Below, piece after piece: positions 19,029 through 28,500 of a stretch of DNA of 64,000 bases. Origin of the DNA: Prevotella koreensis (lineage in GTDB: Bacteria; Bacteroidota; Bacteroidia; Bacteroidales; Bacteroidaceae); assembly GCF_003977605.1 (NCBI RefSeq), contig NZ_RYYU01000001.1:1378539-1442538 (forward strand), written 5' to 3'. Each line of letters starts with the position of its first letter. The stretch's first letter is position 1. A program made the position numbers and the translations under genes. The notes below the pieces were generated by a model. The model did no database searches. It had not been told where the DNA came from and saw only the letters and a list, made by a program, of their open reading frames with translations.

Positions 19029-20402
19029 TTAGAGCCTTTTCAGTTTCACGGTGAAGTGACGCATCAGCGGAGCCTCCCATTCTATGGCAACGCCACGTGT
19101 AATGCTTTCGCGACGGTCATAAACGTTCTTCAGTGCGGCAGCAATCACGTTCATGTGGTTGTCGGTATATACGCGACGTGCGATGCAAAGACGCAACAGG
19201 TCGAGACCACCGAAACGGTTCTCATGTGTCACAGGGTCGCGGTCGGCAAGGATATAGCCAATCTCACAACCACGAACACCGGCCTCAAGATACAACTCGC
19301 ATGTAAGTGTCTGTGCAGGGAACTCCTCTATCGGAACGTGAGTGAGCACCTTGTCGGCATCAACGAAGATGGCATGACCACCTGCAGGACGCTGGTAAGG
19401 TATTCCATACTCATCGAGTTTAGATGCGAGATATTCAACCTGATGTATGCGTGTGTGCAGCATATCATACTCGGTGTTCTCGTCAAGACCCACTGCAAGT
19501 GCGTTGAGATCGCGTCCGCTCATACCACCGTATGTGATGTAACCCTCGAAAGGAATACAGAAAAGTTTTGCACCCTCGAACCATTCCTTGTTGTTTGTGG
19601 CAATGAATCCGCCCATGTTCACCACGCCGTCTTTCTTTGCAGACATCGTCATGGCATCCACATGGCTATACATCTCAAGTGCAATCTCCTTTATAGTCTT
19701 GTCGGCATATCCTTCCTCGCGTGTCTTTATGAAGTAAGCATTCTCCGCAAATCGTGCCGAGTCCATCACAACAGGCACGCCGTGCTTATGACAGAGTTCG
19801 CATGTCTCGCGTATGTTCTTCATGCTTACAGGCTGTCCACCAACGGTATTGTTGGTAACGGTAAGCACCATGAACGGCACATTACCCTTGTTCTCCACGA
19901 GCACTTTCTCAAGTTTGTCCAGTCCTACGTTGCCCTTGAACGGCACCACCTTCTGCGTATCTTTTGCGTCATCGTTGGTAACGTCGATTGCTTTTGCCTT
20001 GCGGCTCTCGATGTGTCCTTTCGTAGTGTCGAAGTGAGCATTGCCCGGAATGACATTACCCTCTTTCACGAGAAAAGAGAACAGCACGTTCTCGGCAGCA
20101 CGTCCTTGGTGTGTAGGGATTACATACTTCATTCCGAAGATTTTCTGCACCACCGACTCGAACTTGTAGAACGATGTCGCTCCGGCATAACTCTCATCGC
20201 CGAGCATCATCTCTGCCCACTGGCGGTCTGACATGGCACCTGTGCCGCTGTCAGTAAGACAGTCGATATATACCTGTTCAGCCTTCAACTGAAACACGTT
20301 GTAGTTTGCCTCACGAAGCCACTGTTCGCGCTCCTCGCGCGTACTCTTTCTCATCGGTTCAATCATCTTGATTTTCCAAGATTCTGCGAATGGTAATTCC
20401 AT
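19029..20402 (-). CDS. tnaA: Tryptophanase
   Basis: PLP enzyme splitting L-tryptophan into indole, pyruvate and ammonia. Family blocks: LTDSGTGAMSDRQWA (49-63), THQGR (97-101), MDSARFAENAYF (213-224) and MSAKKD (253-258), with Lys257 the expected PLP lysine. Residues separating tryptophanase from the close tyrosine phenol-lyase favour tryptophanase: Asp125 in FDTT (Thr in TPL), Ile in CEIG (the tyrosine-binding Arg of TPL) and His in MRHFT near the C-terminus (Phe in TPL). At 457 aa it is of normal length. It has its own promoter and terminator. No tnaC-like leader peptide was recognised upstream. Predicts an indole-producing organism. Confidence 0.95.
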   Translation of the reverse strand: MELPFAESWKIKMIEPMRKSTREEREQWLREANYNVFQLKAEQVYIDCLTDSGTGAMSDRQWAEMMLGDESYAGATSFYKFESVVQKIFGMKYVIPTHQGRAAENVLFSFLVKEGNVIPGNAHFDTTKGHIESRKAKAIDVTNDDAKDTQKVVPFKGNVGLDKLEKVLVENKGNVPFMVLTVTNNTVGGQPVSMKNIRETCELCHKHGVPVVMDSARFAENAYFIKTREEGYADKTIKEIALEMYSHVDAMTMSAKKDGVVNMGGFIATNNKEWFEGAKLFCIPFEGYITYGGMSGRDLNALAVGLDENTEYDMLHTRIHQVEYLASKLDEYGIPYQRPAGGHAIFVDADKVLTHVPIEEFPAQTLTCELYLEAGVRGCEIGYILADRDPVTHENRFGGLDLLRLCIARRVYTDNHMNVIAAALKNVYDRRESITRGVAIEWEAPLMRHFTVKLKRL

Positions 20403-20453
20403 AGCGTAATTATTTAAAGTTAGATTTGGTTAATAATAAAATATGTATGGGCA

Positions 20454-20484
20454 CAAAATTACAAACTAATTTCGACAAAAGCAA
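20454..20484 (-). promoter_or_regulatory. Probable promoter of tnaA
   Basis: On the minus strand: TTG (20484-20482), 20-nt spacer, TAATTTTG (20461-20454). This fits the Bacteroidota -33/-7 arrangement. The -7 box is 51 nt before the tnaA ATG. Confidence 0.6.
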
Positions 20485-20546
20485 TCATTTCACATATTTT
20501 ATTCGTAAAAACTAATCTATAAATAAGAAATTATCCACTTTGTGGG

Positions 20547-20874
20547 CTAATGATCGTTTGAGGTTAAAGTGCAAATGACGAATAACCGCATGCGCTTCCG
20601 TATATTAACCGGTAAAATAAGAAGTCGCGCATACTCTGCACCCATTTCCCATTAACAATGACATAAGTAACCGTATATAAGCTTTCATGGAACATTACGC
20701 CACCAACTTGAATGTAAATTGGGCGAAATTGGTCAGCAAAATCGCCCATTTTGGTCAGCAATTTCGCCCAAATTACTTTCCGAAATATGGCAAAACGTAA
20801 AACAGTTGATTGTCAATGGCAAACAACAACATGGATTCACACTCTTTATACATTAAACCCCAATCGACTATTAG
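20547..20874. repeat. Family D arms, separated (copy D2)
   Basis: CTAATGATCGTTTGAGGTTA begins at 20547 and its near-complement TTAAACCCCAATCGACTATT begins at 20853. In D1 the same two kinds of arm form a tight hairpin; here they lie about 280 bp apart in the opposite order, bracketing family A copy A2. Either two half-elements or the ends of a small non-coding element. Confidence 0.55.
20714..20776. repeat. Family A palindromic element, copy A2
   Basis: The outer arms GTAAATTGGGCGAAATTGG and the complement of CAATTTCGCCCAAATTAC pair over about 17 bp with one mismatch, enclosing GTCAGCAAAATCGCCCATTTTGG. It lies upstream of tnaA in the tnaA-glutamine synthetase gap rather than between converging genes. 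Confidence 0.8.
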
Positions 20875-21235
20875 ACCGCAATTGCTTAGATTTGTTATTA
20901 CCGACACGCTTCCTTACTTCTTTAGTTTTCTTGCTAAAAAAACAGTTGGCAAGATTATATAAACGAAAAATATTATTGCACCTTATTAATAAAGAGCCAT
21001 CGGCAGAATTAAGTATGCACCAAATTAATTCCTACAATGGGTAAGTATGAATCTTCAATAATAAAACATTAGCAATCCTGAAAGTTCAACAAAGCAGAAA
21101 CAACAATTAGGAAATAAATAAGTTTAATAGCATATAAAGATATGTAACACAGACATTATAAAAGGCTTACATCTATCACTAAATTTGGGGTATTTTACTT
21201 ACAAATAATAACTTTGAATAATTTTCCTCCTTTTA

Positions 21236-21267
21236 TTTGGAAGTATTAAAACAAATGACTAATTTTG
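21236..21267 (+). promoter_or_regulatory. Promoter of glutamine synthetase
   Basis: TTTG (21236-21239), 20-nt spacer, TAATTTTG (21260-21267): both elements of the Bacteroidota consensus at ideal spacing. The ATG follows 47 nt later. Confidence 0.75.
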
Positions 21268-21314
21268 CAGACATTAATCGAAATTACTAACTTATAAATT
21301 TTAATAACATTATT

Positions 21315-22820
21315 ATGACAAAAGCAGAACTGGCAATGAATGCCAACACTGTAGTGGCATTCTTACAGAAGCCGACAGACGAGTTCACCAAGGCGGACAT
21401 TATCCGCTTTATCGAAGAAAACGACATTAAAATGCTCAACTTCATGTACCCTGCAGGTGACGGAAAATTGAAAACTCTCAATTTCGTTATCACCAATAAG
21501 GAGTATCTTGAGACTATACTTACATGCGGTGAGCGCGTCGATGGCTCAAGCCTCTTCTCGTTTATCGAGGCCGGAAGTAGCGACCTCTATGTGCTGCCAC
21601 GTTTCAGCACCGCTTTCCTTGACCCGTTTGCAGAGATTCCTACACTCTGTATGCTGTGTAGTTATTTCGACAAAGACGGTCAGCCTCTTGCTTCTTCGCC
21701 TGAGAATACACTGCGCAAGGCATGCCGCGCATTCCGCGAAACAACAGGAATGGAGTTCTACGCAATGGGCGAATTGGAATATTATGTAATCGACGACGAC
21801 CCTGAAATGTACCCTGCTATCGACCAGCACGGTTATCATGAGTCGGCTCCATACGCAAAGATGAACGAGTTCCGTCAGCAGTGCATGCTCTATGTGGCAC
21901 AGACAGGCGGACAGATCAAGTACGGACACTCTGAGGTTGGAAACTTCACAGAAGACGGATTGCTCTACGAGCAGAACGAGATTGAGTTCCTCCCGGTATA
22001 TGCAGAGAAAGCGGCCGACCAGTTGATGCTTGCAAAATGGGTTATCAGAAACCTCGCATACGAAATGGGGCTCGACGTGACTTTCGCTCCGAAGATTACC
22101 GTAGGAAAGGCCGGAAGCGGCTTGCATATCCACATGCGCATGGTGAAAGACGGCAAGAACCAGATGCTTGACGGAGGTAAACTGAGCGAGGCTGCACGCA
22201 AGGCTATCGCCGGTATGATGGACTTGGCAGAGAGTATCACTGCTTTCGGCAACAAGAACCCAACATCTTATTTCCGTCTCGTACCGCATCAGGAAGCACC
22301 TACTAACGTTTGCTGGGGCGACCGCAACCGCAGCGTGCTGGTGAGAGTACCATTAGGCTGGACAGCAGGCATAGACCTTTGCCACGCTGCCAACCCACAG
22401 GAGCCGGAGTCAATCATTGACACTTCTTCAAAGCAGACCGTAGAGATGCGCTCTCCGGACGGAAGTGCCGACCTGTATCAACTTATCGCAGGTCTGTGCG
22501 TGGCATGTCGTCATGGTTTCGAGATGGACAATGCTCTCGAAGTGGCAGACAACACATACGTTAATGTGAATATACACGACTCTGCAAATGCCGGTAAACT
22601 GGAAAAGTTGGCACAACTGCCTGACAGTTGCTGGGCTTCTGCCGAGCGTCTTGAGCGTCAGCGTGCCGTGTACGAGGAAAAAGGTGTGTTCAGCAAGGCT
22701 ATGATTGATGGTATCATCAAGCAACTCCGTTCTTTCGATGACAGCACTCTGCGTCGCGACATCGAGAACAATCCTGAGGCCATCAAGGAACTCGTGCAGA
22801 CATACTTCCACTGCGGATAA
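21315..22820 (+). CDS. Glutamine synthetase family protein (type I-like)
   Basis: Predicted ATP-dependent ligase forming glutamine from glutamate and ammonia. Visible motifs: MNFMYPAGDGKLKTL-like beta-grasp N-terminus (residues 35-55), a metal-site block MEFYAMGELEYYV (about 137-149), EQNEIEFLP, the ATP-binding GSGLHIHM (about 272-279), and PTNVCWGDRNRSVLVRVP (about 331-348) with the expected Arg residues. The NLYDLPP adenylylation segment of enterobacterial GlnA is absent, so control by AMP attachment is unlikely. At 501 aa it is longer than the 440-470 aa of classical GSI. Monocistronic, with its own promoter and a strong hairpin after the stop. Confidence 0.88.
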   Translation: MTKAELAMNANTVVAFLQKPTDEFTKADIIRFIEENDIKMLNFMYPAGDGKLKTLNFVITNKEYLETILTCGERVDGSSLFSFIEAGSSDLYVLPRFSTAFLDPFAEIPTLCMLCSYFDKDGQPLASSPENTLRKACRAFRETTGMEFYAMGELEYYVIDDDPEMYPAIDQHGYHESAPYAKMNEFRQQCMLYVAQTGGQIKYGHSEVGNFTEDGLLYEQNEIEFLPVYAEKAADQLMLAKWVIRNLAYEMGLDVTFAPKITVGKAGSGLHIHMRMVKDGKNQMLDGGKLSEAARKAIAGMMDLAESITAFGNKNPTSYFRLVPHQEAPTNVCWGDRNRSVLVRVPLGWTAGIDLCHAANPQEPESIIDTSSKQTVEMRSPDGSADLYQLIAGLCVACRHGFEMDNALEVADNTYVNVNIHDSANAGKLEKLAQLPDSCWASAERLERQRAVYEEKGVFSKAMIDGIIKQLRSFDDSTLRRDIENNPEAIKELVQTYFHCG

Positions 22821-22854
22821 TAGTATTATCGACATTTCTTGATAATAAAGTTTG

Positions 22855-22910
22855 GGCATCGCCTGCATAAAGTTCTGCCATATCGACAGTAACATTATGC
22901 ATGCGATGCC
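22855..22910. terminator. Strong hairpin after glutamine synthetase
   Basis: GGCATCGC-C-TGCATAA (22855-22870) faces TTATGCA-T-GCGATGCC (22895-22910): 15 of 16 pairs around a 24-nt loop. It begins 35 nt after the stop and is followed by TGAATTATTTT. Likely ends or stabilises the glutamine synthetase transcript. Confidence 0.75.
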
Positions 22911-22961
22911 TGAATTATTTTAACACAAACTCTTTTATTCCTACCCCATACTCTTATAAAC

Positions 22962-25256
22962 ATGAAACGTAATTTCTTATTATTGGTTGTTCTCGTCTCG
23001 GTTGCGATCTTTGCAATTGGTGATGACGATGATGTGATAGTAACACGAAAGGTGATGAACGGCATGGAAAAGCATGTTCCCGACATTCACGTAGCAACAA
23101 GTATTAAGGCCGATAGGCAGCGAATGGCAAGGTTTAAAAGGGCTGCCGCAAACGGACTGACGGCCAACTTCGGCGTGAAAGGCGGCGGAGAACAGGAAAC
23201 AATATGGGCGGAGAATTTCGATAACGGCTCGGAAGGCTGGACATTGCAGAATGGTCAGGAAGGTAACGTGAAATGGAAAACGGCGGCAATGGCCAAACCA
23301 TCGGTAGAGGGAGACGTGCAGTCGCTGACGCTCGATGTGCCTTATCAGATGTGGAAGAGAGAGAAAGCACACGCAACAAGTCCCGAAGTAAGTGTGCCAT
23401 CTAATGCTCTTCTGCATGCCTCTATCTATGGAGGGAAAACTTATAACGACTATGCCACACTGACAATAAGTGTATCGGATGACGATTTCGATACCCGCAC
23501 CGAACTGTGGAAGAGCACGTCAATCACTTCATCGGGCACACAGTGGCATGGCGTGGAACTCGACCTTGCAGCCTTCGCGGGAAAAACGGTGAGAGTGAGG
23601 TTCGATTATGGCGCAGGCACAAAGGATGGTTTCAATGTCGGTGGTTATATGTATGGGTATGGCATAGACAATGTTGCGGTGACAGGGGTTGCCGAAGCGA
23701 CTCATATTGACGTACTCGCCGGTGAGGAGATTTATTTCAAAGACCTTTCAAAGGGTAATCCCACCTCATGGGAATGGAGTTTCCCGGGCGGCGTTCCGGA
23801 GACTTCGAACGAGCAAAATCCGGTGGTTTATTATACCAAAAGCGGCACTTATGACGTTACGCTGACGGTTGCCGATGGCGAGGGAGAGGACGTTAAGACA
23901 ATCGAAGGATTTGTTGGCGTGACGGGAAAGAAGCCCACCGCATCGTTCGATTGCCCTGCCTCGTTCCGCGATGCGGTGTCACATCTGAAGATGGTTGCCC
24001 CGCTTGTGCCGGTGGAATATCACGACACATCGACAGGATTTCCCACTTCATGGTCGTGGAGGTTTACAAACGGCCCGACATCCGAGACCGATGAGTATAG
24101 CAATGAGCAGAATCCGACGATTGCATATAACTTCCTGAGTAAACAATATGCCGTACTCGTTGCTGATAATGAGGAACAGGACGAGAGCAACGAGTCTTCA
24201 AGCATTATTGCGAAGGCCGCAACAGACAGTGTGCTTCCTAAGTACGACGGACTTGTATGCAACCTGCTCGAGACCGATATTCCCACGAACTATGATATGG
24301 GTGAGGACGGAAAATTTCCCGGAGCATGCAATATTGCAGGCAGTAAACTACAAGGATTTGCAGAGAAATTCTCCAAACCGTCGCGCCCGATACTTGTCTA
24401 TGGTGCCTACGTTTATGCTTCTGAGGCTTCGGCCGAGGAGGTTTACCAGCAGGTAATGCCGGTAAAATTCAGCCTGACGCGAAGTAATAACGGTGTGCCG
24501 GGCGAGGTTATCGACTTCAACTCGTGGACAATACCGGAGATTGGTTATGCCATAAAGAATAATAATGGTTTGATAACGGTGGAGTTCGGCAAGCCGCATA
24601 TCATCGATGAGGAGTTTTTCATCACCGTGACCGACCTGCCGGAGAAGAACGAGACACTGCACCTCACATTCGCAATGGCACCAATGCGTGACAAGGATAA
24701 TACGGCCTATATGCTTAAAGACGGAGAATGGAGACCAATGACGGGTTATTTCCAGAGTGCGCCGAGCGGGCAGACATCGTTCTATGTTTATCCCGGCATC
24801 GCTCACAGCGTAATCACGCCACTGCCGGTTGGCAAGGAAATAGTTGAGATTCCTCACGAGGGCGGCATAACGAAGCAGGAGTTTTTCTCTTACCTCGGTT
24901 ATCGTTTCAAAGGAAGTGATGCCGATTGGTGTACCGTTTCGAATGTTCCGAACGGACTGACGCTTGACACTCTCGACATAAAATGCGATCCACTGCCTGA
25001 TGGAATGAAAAGTAGGCAAGCCGTATTGACTTTCACCGATAGCGTGACGACTATAACATTGAAAGTATTGCAACGCTCATCTTTTTCGTTGGAAGTGCAA
25101 AAACCTGATACACAAGCCTCTGTCATTGCTCGCAGATATTACACCATTGACGGCATGGAAGTAGCCGCCGATAGGATGAGACATGGACTATATCTCGTTC
25201 GAGAAGTGCTGAATGACGGGACGGAGCGAGTCAGCAAACACGTGATTGGTAATTGA
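22962..25256 (+). CDS. Secreted PKD-domain protein with T9SS-type C-terminal domain
   Basis: 764 aa. Signal peptide MKRNFLLLVVLVSVAIFAIG, then a jelly-roll-like module (ETIWAENFDNGSEGWTLQNG ... VRFDYGAGTKDGFNVGGYMYGYGIDNVAVTG, about residues 65-245, the form of 'choice-of-anchor J' domains), and two PKD domains (GNPTSWEWSFPGG...SGTYDVTLTV near 265-305 and GFPTSWSWRF near 360-400). A BACON-like segment precedes the end. The last ~50 residues (YYTIDGMEVAADRMRHGLYLVREVL...) look like a T9SS sorting domain. No protease or glycosidase catalytic site was recognised. Inferred T9SS cargo. Its last codons are included in a 110-bp tandem duplication. Confidence 0.83.
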   Translation: MKRNFLLLVVLVSVAIFAIGDDDDVIVTRKVMNGMEKHVPDIHVATSIKADRQRMARFKRAAANGLTANFGVKGGGEQETIWAENFDNGSEGWTLQNGQEGNVKWKTAAMAKPSVEGDVQSLTLDVPYQMWKREKAHATSPEVSVPSNALLHASIYGGKTYNDYATLTISVSDDDFDTRTELWKSTSITSSGTQWHGVELDLAAFAGKTVRVRFDYGAGTKDGFNVGGYMYGYGIDNVAVTGVAEATHIDVLAGEEIYFKDLSKGNPTSWEWSFPGGVPETSNEQNPVVYYTKSGTYDVTLTVADGEGEDVKTIEGFVGVTGKKPTASFDCPASFRDAVSHLKMVAPLVPVEYHDTSTGFPTSWSWRFTNGPTSETDEYSNEQNPTIAYNFLSKQYAVLVADNEEQDESNESSSIIAKAATDSVLPKYDGLVCNLLETDIPTNYDMGEDGKFPGACNIAGSKLQGFAEKFSKPSRPILVYGAYVYASEASAEEVYQQVMPVKFSLTRSNNGVPGEVIDFNSWTIPEIGYAIKNNNGLITVEFGKPHIIDEEFFITVTDLPEKNETLHLTFAMAPMRDKDNTAYMLKDGEWRPMTGYFQSAPSGQTSFYVYPGIAHSVITPLPVGKEIVEIPHEGGITKQEFFSYLGYRFKGSDADWCTVSNVPNGLTLDTLDIKCDPLPDGMKSRQAVLTFTDSVTTITLKVLQRSSFSLEVQKPDTQASVIARRYYTIDGMEVAADRMRHGLYLVREVLNDGTERVSKHVIGN

Positions 25257-25464
25257 CAGAAAGACAAAACGTTTTTGACAGAAAGACAGAAAGCAATAAA
25301 AATAGACAAAAAGACATAAGGGTTTTAGGACAGAAAGACAAAAAGAACATTCTAATTGGTAATTGACAGAAAGACAAAACGTTTTTGACAAAAAGACAGA
25401 AAGCCATAAAAATAGACAAAAAAACATAAGGGTTTTAGGACAGAAAGACAAAAATGTCATTTCT
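25245..25464. repeat. 110-bp tandem duplication including the 3' end of the PKD gene
   Basis: The segment starting ATTGGTAATTGACAGAAAGA at 25245 recurs at 25355 with few substitutions, a period of 110 bp. The first copy supplies the terminal Ile-Gly-Asn-stop of the PKD gene; the second is wholly intergenic. Each copy carries family B octamers. Confidence 0.85.
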
Positions 25465-25558
25465 AAATCTACTAAAAACCTTATGTTTTTTTTGTCTTTC
25501 TGTCCTAAATTCCTGTCTTTATGTCCAAAAAAGATTTATGTCTTTATGTCCAAAAGAC
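25254..25558. repeat. Family B octamer array, copy B2
   Basis: GACAGAAAGACAAAA/GACATAAG-type octamers run on the plus strand to about 25454 and their complements follow to 25558. A perfect 21-bp inverted repeat links 25434-25454 with 25489-25509. Like B1 it fills the whole gap (25257-25574) between two converging genes; nothing else is in that gap. Confidence 0.85.
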
Positions 25559-25574
25559 AGGTAGGAGAGAGATA

Positions 25575-28500
25575 TTACCACATCTTAACGGTCTTCGTTC
25601 CCACACGCAACAGCAGCGGACCGGCAGTACGTTGTACAGGTACGAAGATGCTATTACCATTCACATTACCCTTTGCAAGGCATGCTCCGGTCACGGTATA
25701 TACGGCATAGTGCTCACCATTGTCAACACCCTCAACGAGATAACCTCCGTCAACACGTGTCACACGAATGTTTCCATCGGCAGTGGTAGAAGAGATACCG
25801 CTTGCTATGTCCTCGGCAATGAGTGTGAAACGACGCCATCCGGCAGCAGCCTTATAAAGTTCGGCAGTACCCTCCGGCACGTGCAATGTTGCAGTTGTGA
25901 TGTTCTCAATGTCTTTGAATGTGTCATCAGTGATAGTCTGTGGCTGCATAGCGTAAGCATATACGTTCTGCAATGCAACGCAATGTGTGAACGCATCAGA
26001 CGACAGTGTACATCCGGCAGGTATATGTGCCTCTTCCATAAGCAGTACATTGAGGAACGCATTGCTGCCAATATGCTTCAATGAAGCGATGTGAGGCAGT
26101 TGAAGCAACGACATGTCGCGCTCGAAAGCATTGTCACCGATAGTCTCGAGTGCCGGTGTGACACCTTCCTGCCAAGCGAACTGTGACAACATCATGTTAT
26201 ACGCCATACCCAACGACTCTATTTTCGTGAGCGAAGCGGGAAGGAATATCTTCTTGAACACCGGACTGAAACATATTGCCAATCGTCCTATGGTCTCTAC
26301 ACCCTCCTTCACTTTGAGTTCTTCGCCTACCGTTATCGGTTGGAAAAGCAGTGTCTTCTTGTCTGCCGAGTAAAGTGCTCCGGCCTCAGAAGCGATAGGC
26401 ATTTCTGTTGTCGGCACTTTCACGTCCTTCAAGTTGAAGTTTGCGGCGAACGCACCCGGACGCACTGTCTGTGTGGTTTGCAGCAATGTGTATTCCTGAG
26501 TCTCGCGACCTGAAGGATAGGCAACGATTTCTGTCTTCTCCTTATTATATACTACACCATCCACATCACAGAAATGTTTGTTCTCGGCATGAACGGTAAT
26601 GTCGGTCAGTCGTATGCAATAGAGGAACGGCAATTCGCCGATTGTCTCCACGTTCTTTCCTATGGTTACCTTTGTCATCTCGTTAGCACCCTCGAAAGCA
26701 CGCGCGTCTATTGCTGTGATGGTGTCGCCTACAACAGCCTCACCAACCGGCTGCCACTTCACAAGGTGTCCGTCATTGACAACAGGCTTGTGTTCGTCGC
26801 CTGCCGACTCATCCTTTGAACATATTAGAGATATTTTCACATCGGTATTAAGGCTCTCTATAACATACTCGTTTGCGGTCAGTCCGACAACCAACTCGTT
26901 GTTATTAAGCCAACTATCCACTTTATATCCCTCAAGCGGATGTGCCGTGAACACCAACTTCGAGCCGGTAGCCACTGCTGCGCCGGTAGATATATCGTTG
27001 CCATTGGCCGTTGCTGTCAGCGTTCCATACTCGTTAAGCGAATTGAATTTCACAACGTTTGTTCCCGCGTTGCGTTCGAAATCAACGCGTATATCCATCA
27101 TATCGTATGCATCACATGTATATGTCTCCTTGCCATACTGTCCTTCAATCAAAACGAATGACGAAGAATTGTCTGGTGCTGTCACCTCACGATACCACTC
27201 GGTAACGTGAAAACCATCCTTTGCTGTTGCCGTGAAAGTCAGCACAGAGCCAATAGGCACCACTCCGGCACTCTTCACATCTTTTCCATCCTGTGTCTTA
27301 CAGGTCACTGTTCCGTAGTCAGGCTGCATGCTCTTGAAGAACACCACGTATCCCTCAGGAAGTTCAGCGAATGTCACAGTAACATCAACATTGCCTTGCA
27401 GTGCATCGATTGTGTATATCTGTCCGGTTGTTCCTTCTGACGGCAGTTCCTCGGTGAGAGTCTCACCGTTCACTGTCCAATGGTCAATTTTATATCCGCC
27501 ACGCGGTGTTGCCTTGATTCTAACCATTGTACCCTCGTAGATTTCCTCTCCGCTCTGCACATCCATGTTTCCGGTTGTCCATGCTTCCATGGCTCCGCCA
27601 TTGTTTGGAGTCCAAGAGTATGTCACCTTATATTTATTCTTAGCACCGGGTTCGCCAACCACAATCTTGCATTTCTTATATTCTTTCTGCAATTTTTCCT
27701 GTATCGTAGCATTCGCTACGTATATGGTAGTTTGCTCTTTGTCGGCAAGACTATGTCCGAATGTTTCGAAATTCTCACTGAGATGAATATCGATAATGCT
27801 TAGAGAAGCAACGCCATTGAATGTCAAGAAACTGTCGTCGTTGATGCGTACCAGTCTCGGCAAGTAGATTTCAGTCAACGATGTACACATGTTGAATGCG
27901 TTGTTACCAACAACAGTAACTCCCGGCAGTGTCACTTTCTTCAGCAAAGCATTACTCTGGAAAGCCTGTTCGCCAACAATCTTACATGTCTCGGCATCGA
28001 GTGATAACTCATTTTTACCTCCGGCGAAAGCCACGAGTTTAGCATCAGCCTTGCGCAGCAGTGCATCAGAAACGGTATGGAATATTGCGCCGCCCTCCGG
28101 CATGGTCAAGCTCTGCACCATATCGCATTTCTTGAACGGATTGCCGTTGACATCGGTCAGCGTATTTCCCAAGGTTATTGATGTTGCGGCCGTGCAATAA
28201 CTGAACGCGTCCTTCTCAAGTGTAACAACAACAGGCAGGTTGATCTCTGTGAGAGCATCACAACCATAGAACGCATTCTCACCAACGGTCTGCACTTTCG
28301 GTGCTTGTATTGAAGTGATTCCGGTGCATCCTCTGAACGCATTCTTACCAATCTTTGTTACATTGTTAAGGTTTACGCCTTTTATATTGGTGTTGCTGAT
28401 AGGGTCTGACGTTCCCCAACCCTCATCATCCGGCTCTCCTTCCTGATAGAAGCAGTTGGCGGCTATCTCGGTAACATTGTCAGGGATTGTTATTACGCCC

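Larger units (their letters stand above)
20403..21314. other. Long intergenic region between divergent tnaA and glutamine synthetase (912 bp)
   Basis: Contains the tnaA promoter, two separated family D arms (20547-20570 and 20853-20874, inverted to each other), a family A palindrome between them (20714-20776), and the glutamine synthetase promoter (21236-21267). From 20875 to 21235 the DNA is AT-rich and nothing is recognisable. A 97-codon open frame at 20751-21044 begins inside the palindrome and has no family features. Confidence 0.6.

Noticed and set aside
19056..20231. 391-codon plus-strand frame opposite tnaA
   Set aside because: Antisense shadow of a well-supported tryptophanase; no protein family features.
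20403..20700. tnaC-type leader peptide for tryptophanase
   Set aside because: No short frame with a suitably placed Trp and downstream Pro was found between the promoter and tnaA.
20751..21044. 97-codon frame upstream of glutamine synthetase
   Set aside because: Begins inside palindrome A2, has no recognisable family, no promoter of its own and lies in an AT-rich gap.
25188..25710. Several open frames on both strands with SFCPKTL and TERQNVFDKKT residues
   Set aside because: All are readings of array B2 and its tandem duplication, not genes.
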